DNA of 64,000 bases from Candidatus Aminicenantes bacterium UBA1061 (GCA_002316315.1 DCDG01000043.1:14114-78113), one strand, 5' to 3'; positions 26,501-34,861 are shown, numbered from the stretch's first letter. Notes: generated by a model from the sequence alone, not told the origin. Numbers and translations: made by a program.

Positions 26501-26956
26501 AATAATGAAGCTCAGCTGGGTTGGCCCCGATATTCTTGAAAAAACAGGAGGAGGTTTGGGCGGCTCTGGCTGACGGCTATCTTTTAGTTCTGGAGTCGTC
26601 TCATAGAAAGCTTCTTCTGCCAGACTCTGTGGTGGGAAATGAACAATCATATAAGCGGGCTGCTGGCGATTTTCCTTGACCAGATGAGGTCTCGGTAAGT
26701 TGACCAGGCGGAAGTTGATAAACTCAAAGTCGAGGCAGAGCAGATCATCCGGTCTTAGAAGATTAAATATCAGTCCCGTCCGGGGTATTTCAATTTTTGC
26801 CTGGGGGAGTATTTTTTTCTGAACTTCTTTAAGCTGTCCCACAAGAGGAGCAGCTCCAAGTATCCCCGCATAGGATAAAAATTTTCTTCTGGTTATAGCC
26901 GGTTTTTTTGATTCCGCACCTTCCTTGTTAGGCTTCCCTGGATGAGAATCAGACAT
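23522..26956 (-). CDS. Very large Tat-exported protein of unknown function
   Basis: 1144 residues. Residues 23-42 (TRRKFLSYAGILGAAPLVG) are a twin-arginine signal, implying export in folded form. Residues 50-560 carry blocks that look conserved: LLRPDDLLCLDFEFINFRL, YMIVHFPPQSLAEEAF, WTELWHTRLA, and RDHYVRVVYKGYLLPFGH followed by RASLVKVTERKF. About 560-760 is a charged linker region. Residues 790-1144 are amphipathic Gly/aromatic beta strands (GGGGFFSLVLEPNGIKLVEG, SGGMALMAGIYFRYE, LTVKIKLLFFSTKVTLHVE) that could form a beta barrel, prism or lipid-binding sheet. GAGGAGGG precedes the ATG. First gene of a two-gene operon with the 1339-residue protein. A perfect inverted repeat ACTAAGTC/GACTTAGT lies upstream. 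No enzymatic motif recognised. Confidence 0.88.
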   Translation of the reverse strand: MSDSHPGKPNKEGAESKKPAITRRKFLSYAGILGAAPLVGQLKEVQKKILPQAKIEIPRTGLIFNLLRPDDLLCLDFEFINFRLVNLPRPHLVKENRQQPAYMIVHFPPQSLAEEAFYETTPELKDSRQPEPPKPPPVFSRISGPTQLSFIIPDEMNEIPLTLESLLAWHLYQPSLVMAALPPAVPGPAPGRTAVPRKGTSTAVSRSPFIFTGLSGQNLYLQKYQLAQTEYSRLVRSRLKPAPPEKYQTAIEMPYRLILSPNVYNIWVHAVKPVSINGWTELWHTRLAALNPDGSISESDNPYLALRAVWSPDVDLNNLTGPSSSEEVRLPLTADDRHQIVHLSSNFTLKKPDQSPYEPQPIRVNRMMLSPLGAWLDSIGNWSPVSPLSVVTWQHLATMGRDHYVRVVYKGYLLPFGHRASLVKVTERKFYKASDGQNFAYLLQKMYIVVSQPEKTFPAPFQPNEGREIPFRLVKITSLQTPPLDHPEDSQVLSNSGQKAFWPRVGKKDFQFQVTAIDVEGHEIEFQLPMMFIDNRYAFDATSLKSLAGVYNSEDEEAVKRRKPDLRGQSLSLAEERMEKDTTFETESMTFELREAVQAGSKQAFELADQPMCFPAMDRAVIAIPALKNLLDLGRTTVRFAETYIQDGFNPSANKGEIFIQILEKPPLLDFTAGGRAEKSGGLATPNFYLVGLSRILGPVGGQIGSASSEPQPDWSSGPRADADRKVLDEKDIKEALKEAVEGKFYPEKFFDSKAKILGGILLKDVVDKVEDFASPVKDALDKGQQLAGDLSPALKIKTEPVFEGSGQLPVGVKTFLKWTPGLHDFSIFIASRDRSKSRLTLNVEAVSYFNGKEATYQVKGELTDFTLDLIKDIKTFVRVKFSRFTFTAQNGQKPDVNPEIASLEFSGPFKFIEGLLKAIPLPGNFGSRSGFGGKPVVKVEPEGVRLGYSLSVPDVGFGVFSLQNLKFGGEISLPFTGEPVSLKFAFNDKSNRFLVTVAMFGGGGFFSLVLEPNGIKLVEGSLEFGGSFAMNLGVASGGMALMAGIYFRYEENAVAISGYVRCTGELDVLGLISISAEFYLELNYEELENKVWGQASLTVKIKLLFFSTKVTLHVEREFGASPPPLFSDLMEENDWLAYCQAFA

Positions 26957-26981
26957 CTTGCCCTCCTCTTCAGAAAAGCAG

Positions 26982-27018
26982 ACTAAGTCTCTATCCTTTT
27001 AGATGTTGGTGACTTAGT
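26982..27018. promoter_or_regulatory. Inverted repeat upstream of the giant two-gene operon
   Basis: ACTAAGTC (26982-26989) and GACTTAGT (27011-27018) form a perfect 8-base inverted repeat 25 bases before the Tat-exported protein's start, on its upstream side. It could be an operator or the base of a leader hairpin. Only moderately significant given its length and 21-base loop. Confidence 0.35.
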
Positions 27019-27157
27019 ATTATGACCACCCCTTGCTGCAGCCGTTACTCTGCATTTAAATTAGTCTCTGGCTTTTTTATATTTATATCCTGATAAAAGT
27101 CAAGTTAATTTTTTGTTTTCATTTTTTAATTTGTCTCTTTTAGATAGTTCTGTTATT

Positions 27158-27163
27158 TATAAT
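27158..27163 (+). promoter_or_regulatory. TATAAT box directly before the sulfatase-superfamily gene
   Basis: A perfect -10 hexamer ends 7 bases before the ATG at 27171, which lacks any Shine-Dalgarno. No good -35 box at 16-18 bases is visible (TTGTCT lies 21 bases upstream). A leaderless transcript is the natural reading. Confidence 0.5.
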
Positions 27164-27170
27164 TAATATA

Positions 27171-29189
27171 ATGACTCAGAAGCCACGGCAGACAGGTTTT
27201 ACGCCTCTCCTCATTGGTCCTTTAAGTGCCTTTCTAAGTGGAGTCTTTCTGGGTGAATGGAATGTTCTTCTAGAGATTGTGAAGGGGAAATCAATTTTCG
27301 ATTTCTCGGACCTGGCCGGTATTTCCATCTGGCATGGTCTGCTCTGGCTGGTCATTGGACTGGTCGCCGCTCTGGTCTGGGTTATCTGGCACAAACTCAG
27401 GAGAAGACCAGAAAGAATAAATTTCTTAGCCTGGTTTATTGTCTTCAGCTATTTTGCTGCCTGGGTCCTTGGACAGGGATTTATTAATACATATATTTTT
27501 GCCGGTATCTTGAATCGGTCTGCTATCATCATAAACATTATATTTTTCAGCCTGGCCATAATCGGTCTGATACTGCTCTCACGGTTATTCAAGAAAAAGG
27601 CACCGTCCTTTAATCTTTTTTGGAAAAGCTATTTTGCTATTCACCTGGCTGTTCTCCTGGCCGGGTTGGTCATGTTTCTGAATCCTGTCGATGTTCGTAA
27701 ACACATGTTAATGAATGAACAGCCAGTGTCACAGCAGGTTCCCGAGCAGTCATTTAAAAATGTTATTCTGGTCATCTGGGATGCAGCCAGAGCAGATCAT
27801 TTAAGCTGCTATGGTTATCCCTTGAAGACCTCCCCTTTTCTGGATGGCCTGGCCAGCCGGGGAATAATATTTGAGCAGGCTGTAGCCGCTTCTTCTCATA
27901 CCGTTGAATCTATAGCCTCTCTGCTTTCCTCCACCCTGCCTACTTCCCACCAGATGAACGACATTACTTCTTATCTCCCTTCCGATCTGATCATTATCCC
28001 TCAGGTTTTTAAGGCTACAGGCTACAATACAGCTGCTTTTTCTTTTAATCCATATTTTTCACCTGCTTATGGATACAATAAAGGGCTTGATCGCTTTTTT
28101 GCCCCTGGCGATTTTTCTATAAAAGCTTACAAAACGATTTTTGGCCATATCCTTGACCGGTCTACTCGCCTGCCTGCCGTCAGCCAGCTGATCAGTCCAG
28201 TCTACCTACTGAGTCAGAAGCTTGCCACTCTTAGCTTTGGCGCAACAGAACTGGTCTCGACTGACCCGGAGACAATGACCATCAGGATGATCAACTGGAT
28301 TAAAAATCATGCCCAGAAGCCTTTTTTCCTTTTAGCTCACCTGGAAGGCGGGCATACTCCTTATCTGTCCCCGACTTCCTTCTTAAAAAAGTTCTGGCCG
28401 GAAGAAAACCTGTCGGAGACCGAAAGCTGGCCAACCACCTTTCCTCAAAGCCTGGGTTTGTTTCTACCTTTTAGAGAAGGCCCGGCTGTGGCTGAAACCG
28501 ACAGGCAAAAAATGATAGCTCTTTATGACGCTAAAATTCTTTATCATGATTACTGGCTTGGCCAGCTAGTCAAATTTCTACGGGCCGAAAACAGATTAAA
28601 AGATACACTTTTGATAGTCACTGCTGATCACGGAGAAGAATTCTTTGATCATTATGGCTGGGGACATGGACATTCCCTTCATCAAGAACTAATTCAAGTT
28701 CCCCTCATCATGTTTGGAGAAGGCTTTTTACCAGCTGGCTTTAAGGTCAAAAAACCAGTCTCCCTGTTAGATTTATTTCCAACCTTATTTTCCCTGTCAG
28801 GCCTGCATGAAATACTCACTCTGCCCTACCCTCTGGAAGGAGAAGACCTGAGCCGCGCTCTCCGCCAGGAAAGAGAACCAGACAAAAAAGAACCTATCTG
28901 TTCAGAGCTCACTCAGGGTTCACAAAGGGCCCGGTCTCTGATTGATTTTCCCTGGAAGATCATCCATTCAGTTTTTGGTTCAGAAGAAGCGACGGAGCTT
29001 TATAATTTAGAAGATGACCCTCAAGAAAAAAGCGATGTGTCCACCACTTATCCTGAAGAAAAAGAGCGTTTGCTAGTATCTCTCCAGAAGATAATTAGCC
29101 TGGCAGAAGAAAAGGTGTTTAGAAGTCAGCGCCGCTGGCTCAGCCCGGCTGAAAAAGAAAAGCTTAGATCCCTCGGTTACATTGATTGA
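27171..29189 (+). CDS. Membrane-anchored alkaline phosphatase/sulfatase-superfamily enzyme
   Basis: 672 residues. The first 185 contain about five transmembrane helices; the rest is an extracytoplasmic alkaline-phosphatase-superfamily domain. VILVIWDAARADHLSCYGY supplies the first metal Asp residues, and LLIVTADHGEEF with GWGHGHSLHQE supplies the later Asp/His ligands. At the place of the sulfatase CxPSR motif the sequence reads HTVESIASLLSS, so the nucleophile is Thr and no formylglycine can form. That argues against sulfatase activity and for a phosphodiesterase or phosphotransferase acting on lipids or envelope glycans, as in LtaS/EptA-like enzymes. No Shine-Dalgarno; a TATAAT ends 7 bases before the ATG. 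It stands alone, divergent from the giant operon. Confidence 0.85.
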   Translation: MTQKPRQTGFTPLLIGPLSAFLSGVFLGEWNVLLEIVKGKSIFDFSDLAGISIWHGLLWLVIGLVAALVWVIWHKLRRRPERINFLAWFIVFSYFAAWVLGQGFINTYIFAGILNRSAIIINIIFFSLAIIGLILLSRLFKKKAPSFNLFWKSYFAIHLAVLLAGLVMFLNPVDVRKHMLMNEQPVSQQVPEQSFKNVILVIWDAARADHLSCYGYPLKTSPFLDGLASRGIIFEQAVAASSHTVESIASLLSSTLPTSHQMNDITSYLPSDLIIIPQVFKATGYNTAAFSFNPYFSPAYGYNKGLDRFFAPGDFSIKAYKTIFGHILDRSTRLPAVSQLISPVYLLSQKLATLSFGATELVSTDPETMTIRMINWIKNHAQKPFFLLAHLEGGHTPYLSPTSFLKKFWPEENLSETESWPTTFPQSLGLFLPFREGPAVAETDRQKMIALYDAKILYHDYWLGQLVKFLRAENRLKDTLLIVTADHGEEFFDHYGWGHGHSLHQELIQVPLIMFGEGFLPAGFKVKKPVSLLDLFPTLFSLSGLHEILTLPYPLEGEDLSRALRQEREPDKKEPICSELTQGSQRARSLIDFPWKIIHSVFGSEEATELYNLEDDPQEKSDVSTTYPEEKERLLVSLQKIISLAEEKVFRSQRRWLSPAEKEKLRSLGYID

Positions 29190-29318
29190 TAGGAAAACAG
29201 CCTAGCTGGCCAGGCCTGGATCCGAATTCAGACGGCCGGTAAAACGAGCCCGATAAAAAAGATCCGGCCGGGTGATAAATCTTATATTCTTTGCCGCAAC
29301 TGGAAATCTTTACCTGAT

Positions 29319-29912
29319 TTATTTGGCTTGTCTAGCCAGGCTTTCCTTTTTTCTCAACAGAAATATGGAATAGAGTTTCACTCCCATCAGTCCAGCGGTC
29401 AGGATGAGCGTTACCGGCCACCAGCCCGGTAAAAGGATAAGCAGAAGAGGAATAACGGTTGAATTAATGAACTTACCTGACTGACTGAAATTAAGCCTGT
29501 AGACTTTTTGATCAACCAGATAAAAAAAATCAATTGATATTATATCAAACTTGATGAATTGATAGCTCAGATAAAAGTCAACAAAAGCAAAGTTCATGAT
29601 ATATAGAGTTACGGGCAAGGCCAGCCCGGGATGGAAAAAAATGAAGTTGATAAAGAAAAAGAGGCTTTCGATTCTATCGGCGATAATATCAATTTCTGCC
29701 CCGATGATTGTTCTCTGCTGGAAAGTTCTTGCCCAGAAGCCATCCAACCAGTCGCCCAGCCAGTGAATGCCAAGCCCGAGATAGTTGTAAAGTTCTAGAT
29801 GGTAGATAGCGGCCAGGCAGAAGAAAATAAGTGAAGTCACCAGGCGCAGAAGCGTAATCAGATTGGCTCCACTAGCCAGACTCTCCGGCTTGGCCGATTT
29901 GAATATGGCCAT
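29319..29912 (-). CDS. CDP-alcohol phosphatidyltransferase family membrane protein
   Basis: 197 residues with about six hydrophobic helices. The full family signature DxxDGxxAR(8)GxxxDxxxD is present: GDWLDGFWAR followed by GAEIDIIADRI. It transfers a phosphoalcohol from a CDP-lipid (or CDP-alcohol) at the inner membrane. Which alcohol it uses is unknown; the sequence does not look like PgsA or PssA. The ATG at 29912 is preferred over a GTG at 29918 because TAGG lies at better spacing. It is convergent with the preceding membrane phosphatase gene. Confidence 0.85.
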   Translation of the reverse strand: MAIFKSAKPESLASGANLITLLRLVTSLIFFCLAAIYHLELYNYLGLGIHWLGDWLDGFWARTFQQRTIIGAEIDIIADRIESLFFFINFIFFHPGLALPVTLYIMNFAFVDFYLSYQFIKFDIISIDFFYLVDQKVYRLNFSQSGKFINSTVIPLLLILLPGWWPVTLILTAGLMGVKLYSIFLLRKKESLARQAK

Positions 29913-30053
29913 ACTCACTAACCTATTCTTCTTTGTCTGACGGCGATGTAAATCTTTACCACCACTTGTTCTGACTTTTGCTTATTGTAACAGATACAGT
30001 CCAGATTACAAAAGCAATTCTGGGCTGAATAAAATATTATTGGCAAAGAAAAC

Positions 30054-30227
30054 ATGGGCTGGATTATGACGACTTTGCTGGGCATTGCTGGTTCATTTTT
30101 ATCCACTTATCTGGGTCAGTTTCTGAAAATTTATGAGCCAGGAGAGACAGCCGGCTTTATTGGGGCCATAATCGGAGCTCTAATCATTCTTTTCATCATC
30201 AGCCTTTTCAGGAGAAAGACCCGCTAA
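30054..30227 (+). pseudogene. GlsB/YeaQ/YmgE-family membrane protein, N-terminally truncated
   Basis: 57 codons read GWIMTTLLGIAGSFLSTYLG, an acidic EPGE turn, then a Gly-rich hydrophobic helix and a basic end. This is the C-terminal two thirds of the transglycosylase-associated (GlsB/YeaQ) family, which are normally 80-90 residues with another helix and a KxIMPGKDPGG turn first. An in-frame TAA at 30030 blocks extension, and the other frames upstream give no convincing N-terminus. It is therefore either a decayed copy or a shortened gene starting at the ATG at 30054, which has no clear ribosome site. It lies in the roughly 500-base space between the CDP-alcohol transferase and DUF6599 genes; the remainder (30228-30421) shows nothing I recognise. 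Confidence 0.7.
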
Positions 30228-30421
30228 TCAACTCAAGGCTTGCCTTTGCTTGCCAGTGAGTTCCCGCTACCGCTTGAGTATTCGAGACTTGGAAAGGCGG
30301 GAATTTCTGGTCATAAACCGTGAAGGTAAGAGGTAATTCGCCCGAAAGCTATTTTATTTACGACAAGTCGCTTAAATTTTTCTGGATTATAAAATGAAAC
30401 CTAATTAGAATAGAATCAGGA

Positions 30422-31441
30422 ATGAGGAGTCATCATATATATAACTTGTGTATTGGCTCTGGCCTATTCGTTCTCTTAATTTCTTTATGTCTATTTTCGA
30501 CCTGTGCGAGAGGAGTTCCAGACATGAACAGTAGTCAGGAGATTAATCTGCCTGAAACAATTGACGGCTGGAAGGCGATAGAGCCTCCCCTTAATATTGA
30601 CCGGAACAGCATCTTTGATTATATGAATGGCGGTGGCGAGCTTTACCTGGCCTATAAATTTGGCAGCCTCCTTGTCTACCGTTATACCAGAGAAGCTGAT
30701 GAAGAGCTTCTGGTAGAAATATATCAGATGGAAAATCCTGACGAGGCTTTCGGTTTGCTGTCCCTTGACTGGACAGGCGAACCGGTAAGCTTACATCCTT
30801 CAAGCTTACCACCGACTGAAAATCCGGTCTGTCCCGGTTATACTGCTCTCTATGGGGAGGGGCTGCTACGCGCCCGGACCGACAGCCTTTATCTGCGAAT
30901 ACTCGCTTCCAGGGAAACACCCGATGTTAGAGAGACAATTCTAAAACTGGCAAAAAGTATAGCAGGGGAAAACCAGGCTCAGTCCTTACCGGCTATACTT
31001 GGGGTTATTAACCCCTCAGCCGAATCTGGCTGGAAAATACGCCGTGATAGAACTTCCTACTTTCATTCACACCTCGTTTTAAACTCTCTTTTTTATCTCA
31101 GCCATGAAAATATTCTAAATTTGAATCACTCCACTGAAGGCTTATTGGTTTGCTTTGAAAAAAAGGATGGCCAGCCCCGAGGACCGCTGGCTAAACTTTT
31201 TGCCCTGTTCTACCCTGATGCCCAGGCCGCTCTGGCTGCTGTCAAGTCCTTCTTTCAGTCTTATTTACCAGAGAAGGCGGAGCTGATTGACATCAGCTCG
31301 GCCCGGGAAAAAACAGGCAGTACCAGGGTTGAAGATGGCTGGCTTGGCTGGAGACTATCAAACAATTATCTGGCTCTGGTCTTTGAATGCCCGGACCAGG
31401 AATCCGTAGCTGAGCTTTTGAGTCAGATAAAATTCCCCTGA
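30422..31441 (+). CDS. DUF6599-like exported protein
   Basis: 339 residues. Residues 8-29 are a hydrophobic leader ending in LFSTCARG, which could be an atypical lipobox. The mature part contains IDGWKAIEPPLNIDRNSIFDYMNGGGELYLAYKF, the block I associate with DUF6599 (a tyrosine- and glycine-rich motif after an aspartate), then paired alpha/beta segments and ENPDEAFGLLS. Function unknown. It lies 44 bases ahead of a DUF362 gene in the same direction; in related genomes such genes sit beside ferredoxin or DUF362 proteins, suggesting an operon. No Shine-Dalgarno; two overlapping TAGAAT boxes lie 5 and 10 bases before the ATG. Confidence 0.75.
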   Translation: MRSHHIYNLCIGSGLFVLLISLCLFSTCARGVPDMNSSQEINLPETIDGWKAIEPPLNIDRNSIFDYMNGGGELYLAYKFGSLLVYRYTREADEELLVEIYQMENPDEAFGLLSLDWTGEPVSLHPSSLPPTENPVCPGYTALYGEGLLRARTDSLYLRILASRETPDVRETILKLAKSIAGENQAQSLPAILGVINPSAESGWKIRRDRTSYFHSHLVLNSLFYLSHENILNLNHSTEGLLVCFEKKDGQPRGPLAKLFALFYPDAQAALAAVKSFFQSYLPEKAELIDISSAREKTGSTRVEDGWLGWRLSNNYLALVFECPDQESVAELLSQIKFP

Positions 31442-31485
31442 AGAGGAAATAATTTAAAAGCTCTGGAGTAAGGGAGGGAAGAAAA

Positions 31486-32382
31486 ATGAAAATTAAAAAG
31501 GAGGCCATAACCAGAAGAGACTTCCTGCGCGGCACAGCCGGAACAGCCCTGGGCCTGACTTTGTTACCGAACTGGCTACAGGCCGACATAAAGAAAGAAA
31601 CGAAACAGGCAACTGGCGAGAAAAGCCTGGTTCTGGTCATCCGTGATGAAAATGTTCTGGATAGCAGCTTTAAAGTTAACAGACAGATTTTGTCATCCAT
31701 GGTAGGACAGATTATGACCAGCCTGACTGGCGAAAAGGAGGTAAACAGGGCCTGGTCAAAGCTCTTCAGCCCCACAGATGTCATCGGACTGGTGCCAACC
31801 TCGGTGATGAATCCTACCCATAACGAGCTCATTGAAATAATATCAGAATCGCTGGTGGCGGCTGGCATTCCACGGGCCAATATCAGGCCTGCCCAGGGAC
31901 GCTCGGTAGAGCTTGGTTCTATTTCTGCTTTGATTTCCCTGCCCGGTTTAAAAGCTCACTGGCTGACCGGTATTGGCACAGTTATAAAAAATTATATTTT
32001 ATATTCGGGCACCCCCAGAAATTATCACTATGAAGATAGTACTAAACTTGGCGAGATCTGGCATCTGCCGAAGGTCAAAGGTAAAACGAGATTAATAATT
32101 GTAGATGCTCTGCGTCCGGTCTGTGATCGAGGGCCACAATTTGATCCAAGATACAGATGGCCCTATAAAGGACTGCTGGCCGGGACTGATCCGGTCGCCC
32201 TCGATGCTGTCGGGTTAAAAATCATTCAGGCCAAAAGAGATGAGTTGAGGGGTGAGCCCTGGCCTATCTCTCCTCCGCCAATTAGCATCGAAGCTGCCGA
32301 TAAAATTTATAAGCTGGGAAACAGCCAGCTAGAGAATATTGATATAAAAACTATGGCTTGGGCTCAGGAGCTGCTGTTTTAA
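31486..32382 (+). CDS. DUF362-domain protein with Tat signal
   Basis: 298 residues. TRRDFLRGTAGTALG at about 9-23 is a twin-arginine signal. The rest matches DUF362: a TDVIGLVPTSVMNPTHNELIEIISESLVAAGI core with Rossmann-like alternation, then LIIVDALRPVCDRGP and a LLAGTDPVALDAVGLKII motif that is diagnostic for the family. No ferredoxin CxxCxxC motif is present, unlike many DUF362 proteins, so it probably relies on a partner or a bound cofactor. GGGAGGGAAG lies just before the ATG. It follows the DUF6599 gene by 44 bases and probably shares its transcript. Function unknown; a Tat-dependent, folded periplasmic protein is inferred. Confidence 0.82.
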   Translation: MKIKKEAITRRDFLRGTAGTALGLTLLPNWLQADIKKETKQATGEKSLVLVIRDENVLDSSFKVNRQILSSMVGQIMTSLTGEKEVNRAWSKLFSPTDVIGLVPTSVMNPTHNELIEIISESLVAAGIPRANIRPAQGRSVELGSISALISLPGLKAHWLTGIGTVIKNYILYSGTPRNYHYEDSTKLGEIWHLPKVKGKTRLIIVDALRPVCDRGPQFDPRYRWPYKGLLAGTDPVALDAVGLKIIQAKRDELRGEPWPISPPPISIEAADKIYKLGNSQLENIDIKTMAWAQELLF

Positions 32383-32639
32383 TCAGTTTCCCCCTCCCCT
32401 TGCTGCGGCTTTCAGCTAGACGGGAGATTTTATAGCGGACTCTCTCCACCTATCTTTGGATATAAAAAAGAGTTTATCGGGGATAATGACATGATTGGTT
32501 TTGGACTCATCGGGAACCGGTCGGTGGATTACAGCTTATAAGATAAGGATAGGGAAAAGTTGGTTCTCAGAGAAATCTTTCCTGAAAAGCTAATCTTTAT
32601 AGGACAAATCGATTCATGATAGGATAGATGGATTCTTGC

Positions 32640-33122
32640 CTAAAAAAGGGCCTGGAAATAAAAAAAAGTCATCAGGCCGGAAGCAATGAGTCTTATGATG
32701 AGAGAGACAAAATAGCCCAGCAAAACTCCCCAGCCAGCTCTCAGGGCAGCAGACTCACTTTTGCCGGCCAACAACTCACCAATGATGGCCCCGGTCAAAG
32801 CTCCAATGATCAGACCAAAAGGTGGAAAGAAAAAGACGCCAATAAGCATTCCGAAAAAAGCACCCCAGGCACCCCACCTGGTAGAGCCATATTTTTTTGC
32901 TCCTCTGATTGGTAGAAAATAATCAACAAGGACAGAAATAACAACAAGTGTGAGCAGACTGAATAATAATGGCCGGCTAAAAGTATCCCAGCCCCTGGCC
33001 AGGCAAAGCAAAATAATACCCAGAAAATTAAGAGGGGGCCCGGCCAGCACGGGTAAAATGCTTCCCGCCAATCCAAGCAACTGAAGCAAGGAACCTGCGA
33101 CTAACAAAACTATTTCAAGCAT
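32640..33122 (-). CDS. DUF456 membrane protein
   Basis: 160 residues with about five helices. PVLAGPPLNFLGIILLCLARGW near the start and the Gly-rich KYGSTRWGAWGAFFGMLIG plus FFFPPFGLIIGALTGAIIGE are the DUF456 core. The family is widespread and uncharacterised. The ATG at 33122 has no visible ribosome site. It is convergent with the DUF362 gene; the 257 bases between them hold no gene or terminator I can support. Confidence 0.85.
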   Translation of the reverse strand: MLEIVLLVAGSLLQLLGLAGSILPVLAGPPLNFLGIILLCLARGWDTFSRPLLFSLLTLVVISVLVDYFLPIRGAKKYGSTRWGAWGAFFGMLIGVFFFPPFGLIIGALTGAIIGELLAGKSESAALRAGWGVLLGYFVSLIIRLIASGLMTFFYFQALF

Positions 33123-33224
33123 GTCTTAATTAGCAGAAAATATTACGCTGTCCTGCTCACTGCCAGCCAGCGGCAAGCAAAAATTTGACTGCCTTTATCA
33201 TCATTATCCTATCAGCTACCCGCC

Positions 33225-34655
33225 TTAGTTTGAAGCAGGATAAGGAACAGCATAAGGGCCCTCGCGGATAAAAGCCATAGCTGGTCGAAGACCTTTTAAC
33301 CGGAGCCTGGCCAGGGCCAGGAGAACGGCCTTTTGGGTCATGTCCCTGGCTTTTGCCATTGGCGTTACCCGACTACTACTTTCTATTAAGTCCAGGCCAC
33401 TTACCCCCGGCAACAAATTATAATCCTTTCTGCTGATTTCTGGAGAACAGTAAATCAGCCCTTCTTCACCAACTTTTCTTAAAACCTTCCCCCAGACTTC
33501 TGGCTCCCATTGGTCTTTGGTAAATTTCCAGTCTGGAGACTGAAGTAGGCGCAGGTAGCCGTCCGGTCCCTGAAGCTTCAGAAGGTGAACAAGAGTTCTG
33601 TATTCAGGTGAGCCAACCGGGTCGAAAGTATCTCTATTGCTGGCAACAATAATAAGCATCCCGTCTTTTTTAACCGCCGGCAAGGCCCCCACCGCCGCTT
33701 TAGCCGTCTGATAATGATTCTGGCCGACATAACCACCATGAGTCAGAACCACATCATATTCCCTGTCAAGAGGAATAGCCACATAATCCTTTATAAAATG
33801 AAAAGCCTGGAGGTTGGCTTCGACCAGATCTCCAGCGAAGACACCGGTGAGCTTCAAATCTTTATCAAGAGTCACATTAATGGCAAAATCCACCGCAGCT
33901 TTTTGAGCAATTTCCAGGGCTTCCTCATGGCAGGGGTTGCCATCAAGAATGAGGTTGGTGGCCAGTGGGTTCTCAAGATATTCCGGGCCATGAAATTTTT
34001 CTATAGTTTTAACATCAACCAGACCCGGGCAGATAGCTTTCCGTCCACCAGAAATCCCGGCAAAAAAGTGGCTCTCCACCAGCCCGGTGGCTATTTTCAG
34101 ATCAGAACAATAAAAATCCTTGTTAATAGAAACCAGTGTTCCCCGTCTGCTTTTACCCAGGCCAAGCAAATGGTCTGGATCGTCAGCGTTATGATCTATT
34201 ATCTGGTAATTGCTGACCACCTCCTCACCATACATAGCCAGCTTTTCCTGAGTGGTAGTTGGACGGTGCAAACCTGTACCAACAATGATTTTGATGTTTT
34301 CTTTTCGAATACCCGCTGCTTCTAACTGCCTGAGGAGAGGGGGCAGGAGACCATTTTCTCCCTTGTAAGGCACCGGCCTGGTGATATCCGAGACGGCTAT
34401 GGCCACAGACAGGTTTTCTGGCGGTTTATCTTTCATTTTTATGATTTTTGCCAGCCGGGGAGTACCGATGGGACTAGAAAGGGCTTCTTCTATCTTCTGT
34501 CGGGGATTGGCTAAAGGTGAAACTTCCTTCATACTCAGTTCATGGCAATCAGGCGGCACCTCAATTTCCAGATATTCATGGCCAAATTCAACCTGAATCT
34601 TCTTCCAGTTATCTGTTTGAATGGCTTCAATAAGCCTTTTAAATTCAGGTTTCAT
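33225..34655 (-). CDS. larA: LarA-family nickel-pincer racemase (DUF2088)
   Basis: 476 residues, slightly longer than typical LarA (about 425-435). The residues used by lactate racemase to bind the nickel-pincer cofactor are present: GTGLHRP (His), ESHFFAGISGGRK (His and the cofactor-linked Lys) and KFHGPEYL (His). It racemises or epimerises a 2-hydroxy acid in the cytoplasm, but LarA homologues vary and lactate is not certain. A larB gene lies 11 kb away in this window; larC and larE, also needed to make the cofactor, are not visible here. The ATG has no strong ribosome site. It is separated from the OsmC gene by 221 bases. Confidence 0.88.
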   Translation of the reverse strand: MKPEFKRLIEAIQTDNWKKIQVEFGHEYLEIEVPPDCHELSMKEVSPLANPRQKIEEALSSPIGTPRLAKIIKMKDKPPENLSVAIAVSDITRPVPYKGENGLLPPLLRQLEAAGIRKENIKIIVGTGLHRPTTTQEKLAMYGEEVVSNYQIIDHNADDPDHLLGLGKSRRGTLVSINKDFYCSDLKIATGLVESHFFAGISGGRKAICPGLVDVKTIEKFHGPEYLENPLATNLILDGNPCHEEALEIAQKAAVDFAINVTLDKDLKLTGVFAGDLVEANLQAFHFIKDYVAIPLDREYDVVLTHGGYVGQNHYQTAKAAVGALPAVKKDGMLIIVASNRDTFDPVGSPEYRTLVHLLKLQGPDGYLRLLQSPDWKFTKDQWEPEVWGKVLRKVGEEGLIYCSPEISRKDYNLLPGVSGLDLIESSSRVTPMAKARDMTQKAVLLALARLRLKGLRPAMAFIREGPYAVPYPASN

Positions 34656-34861
34656 TTTCAGATCCTCGATCTTTTTTGAGACTTTATTTTTCCTGGCTCA
34701 GTTCTTCCAATCACCATTCTTATAAAATCCATCAGAAAACCGCCGTCTAACTGATCATTGCCAGGATAGCCGCACCTCTTCTCCCTGCGCATTTTTGGCC
34801 TGATGCCGTTAAAAGTCATTTTTGACATTTTTTACCGGTGAAGACATTTTTTCATGATAGT

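Noticed and set aside
29234..29269. GGCCGG/CCGGCC hairpin as a terminator after the phosphatase-superfamily gene
   Set aside because: No T-run follows on either strand and each arm is self-palindromic, so a terminator is not supported.
32383..32639. Possible decayed gene or riboswitch between the DUF362 and DUF456 genes
   Set aside because: Only a 16-codon frame and no recognisable RNA structure.
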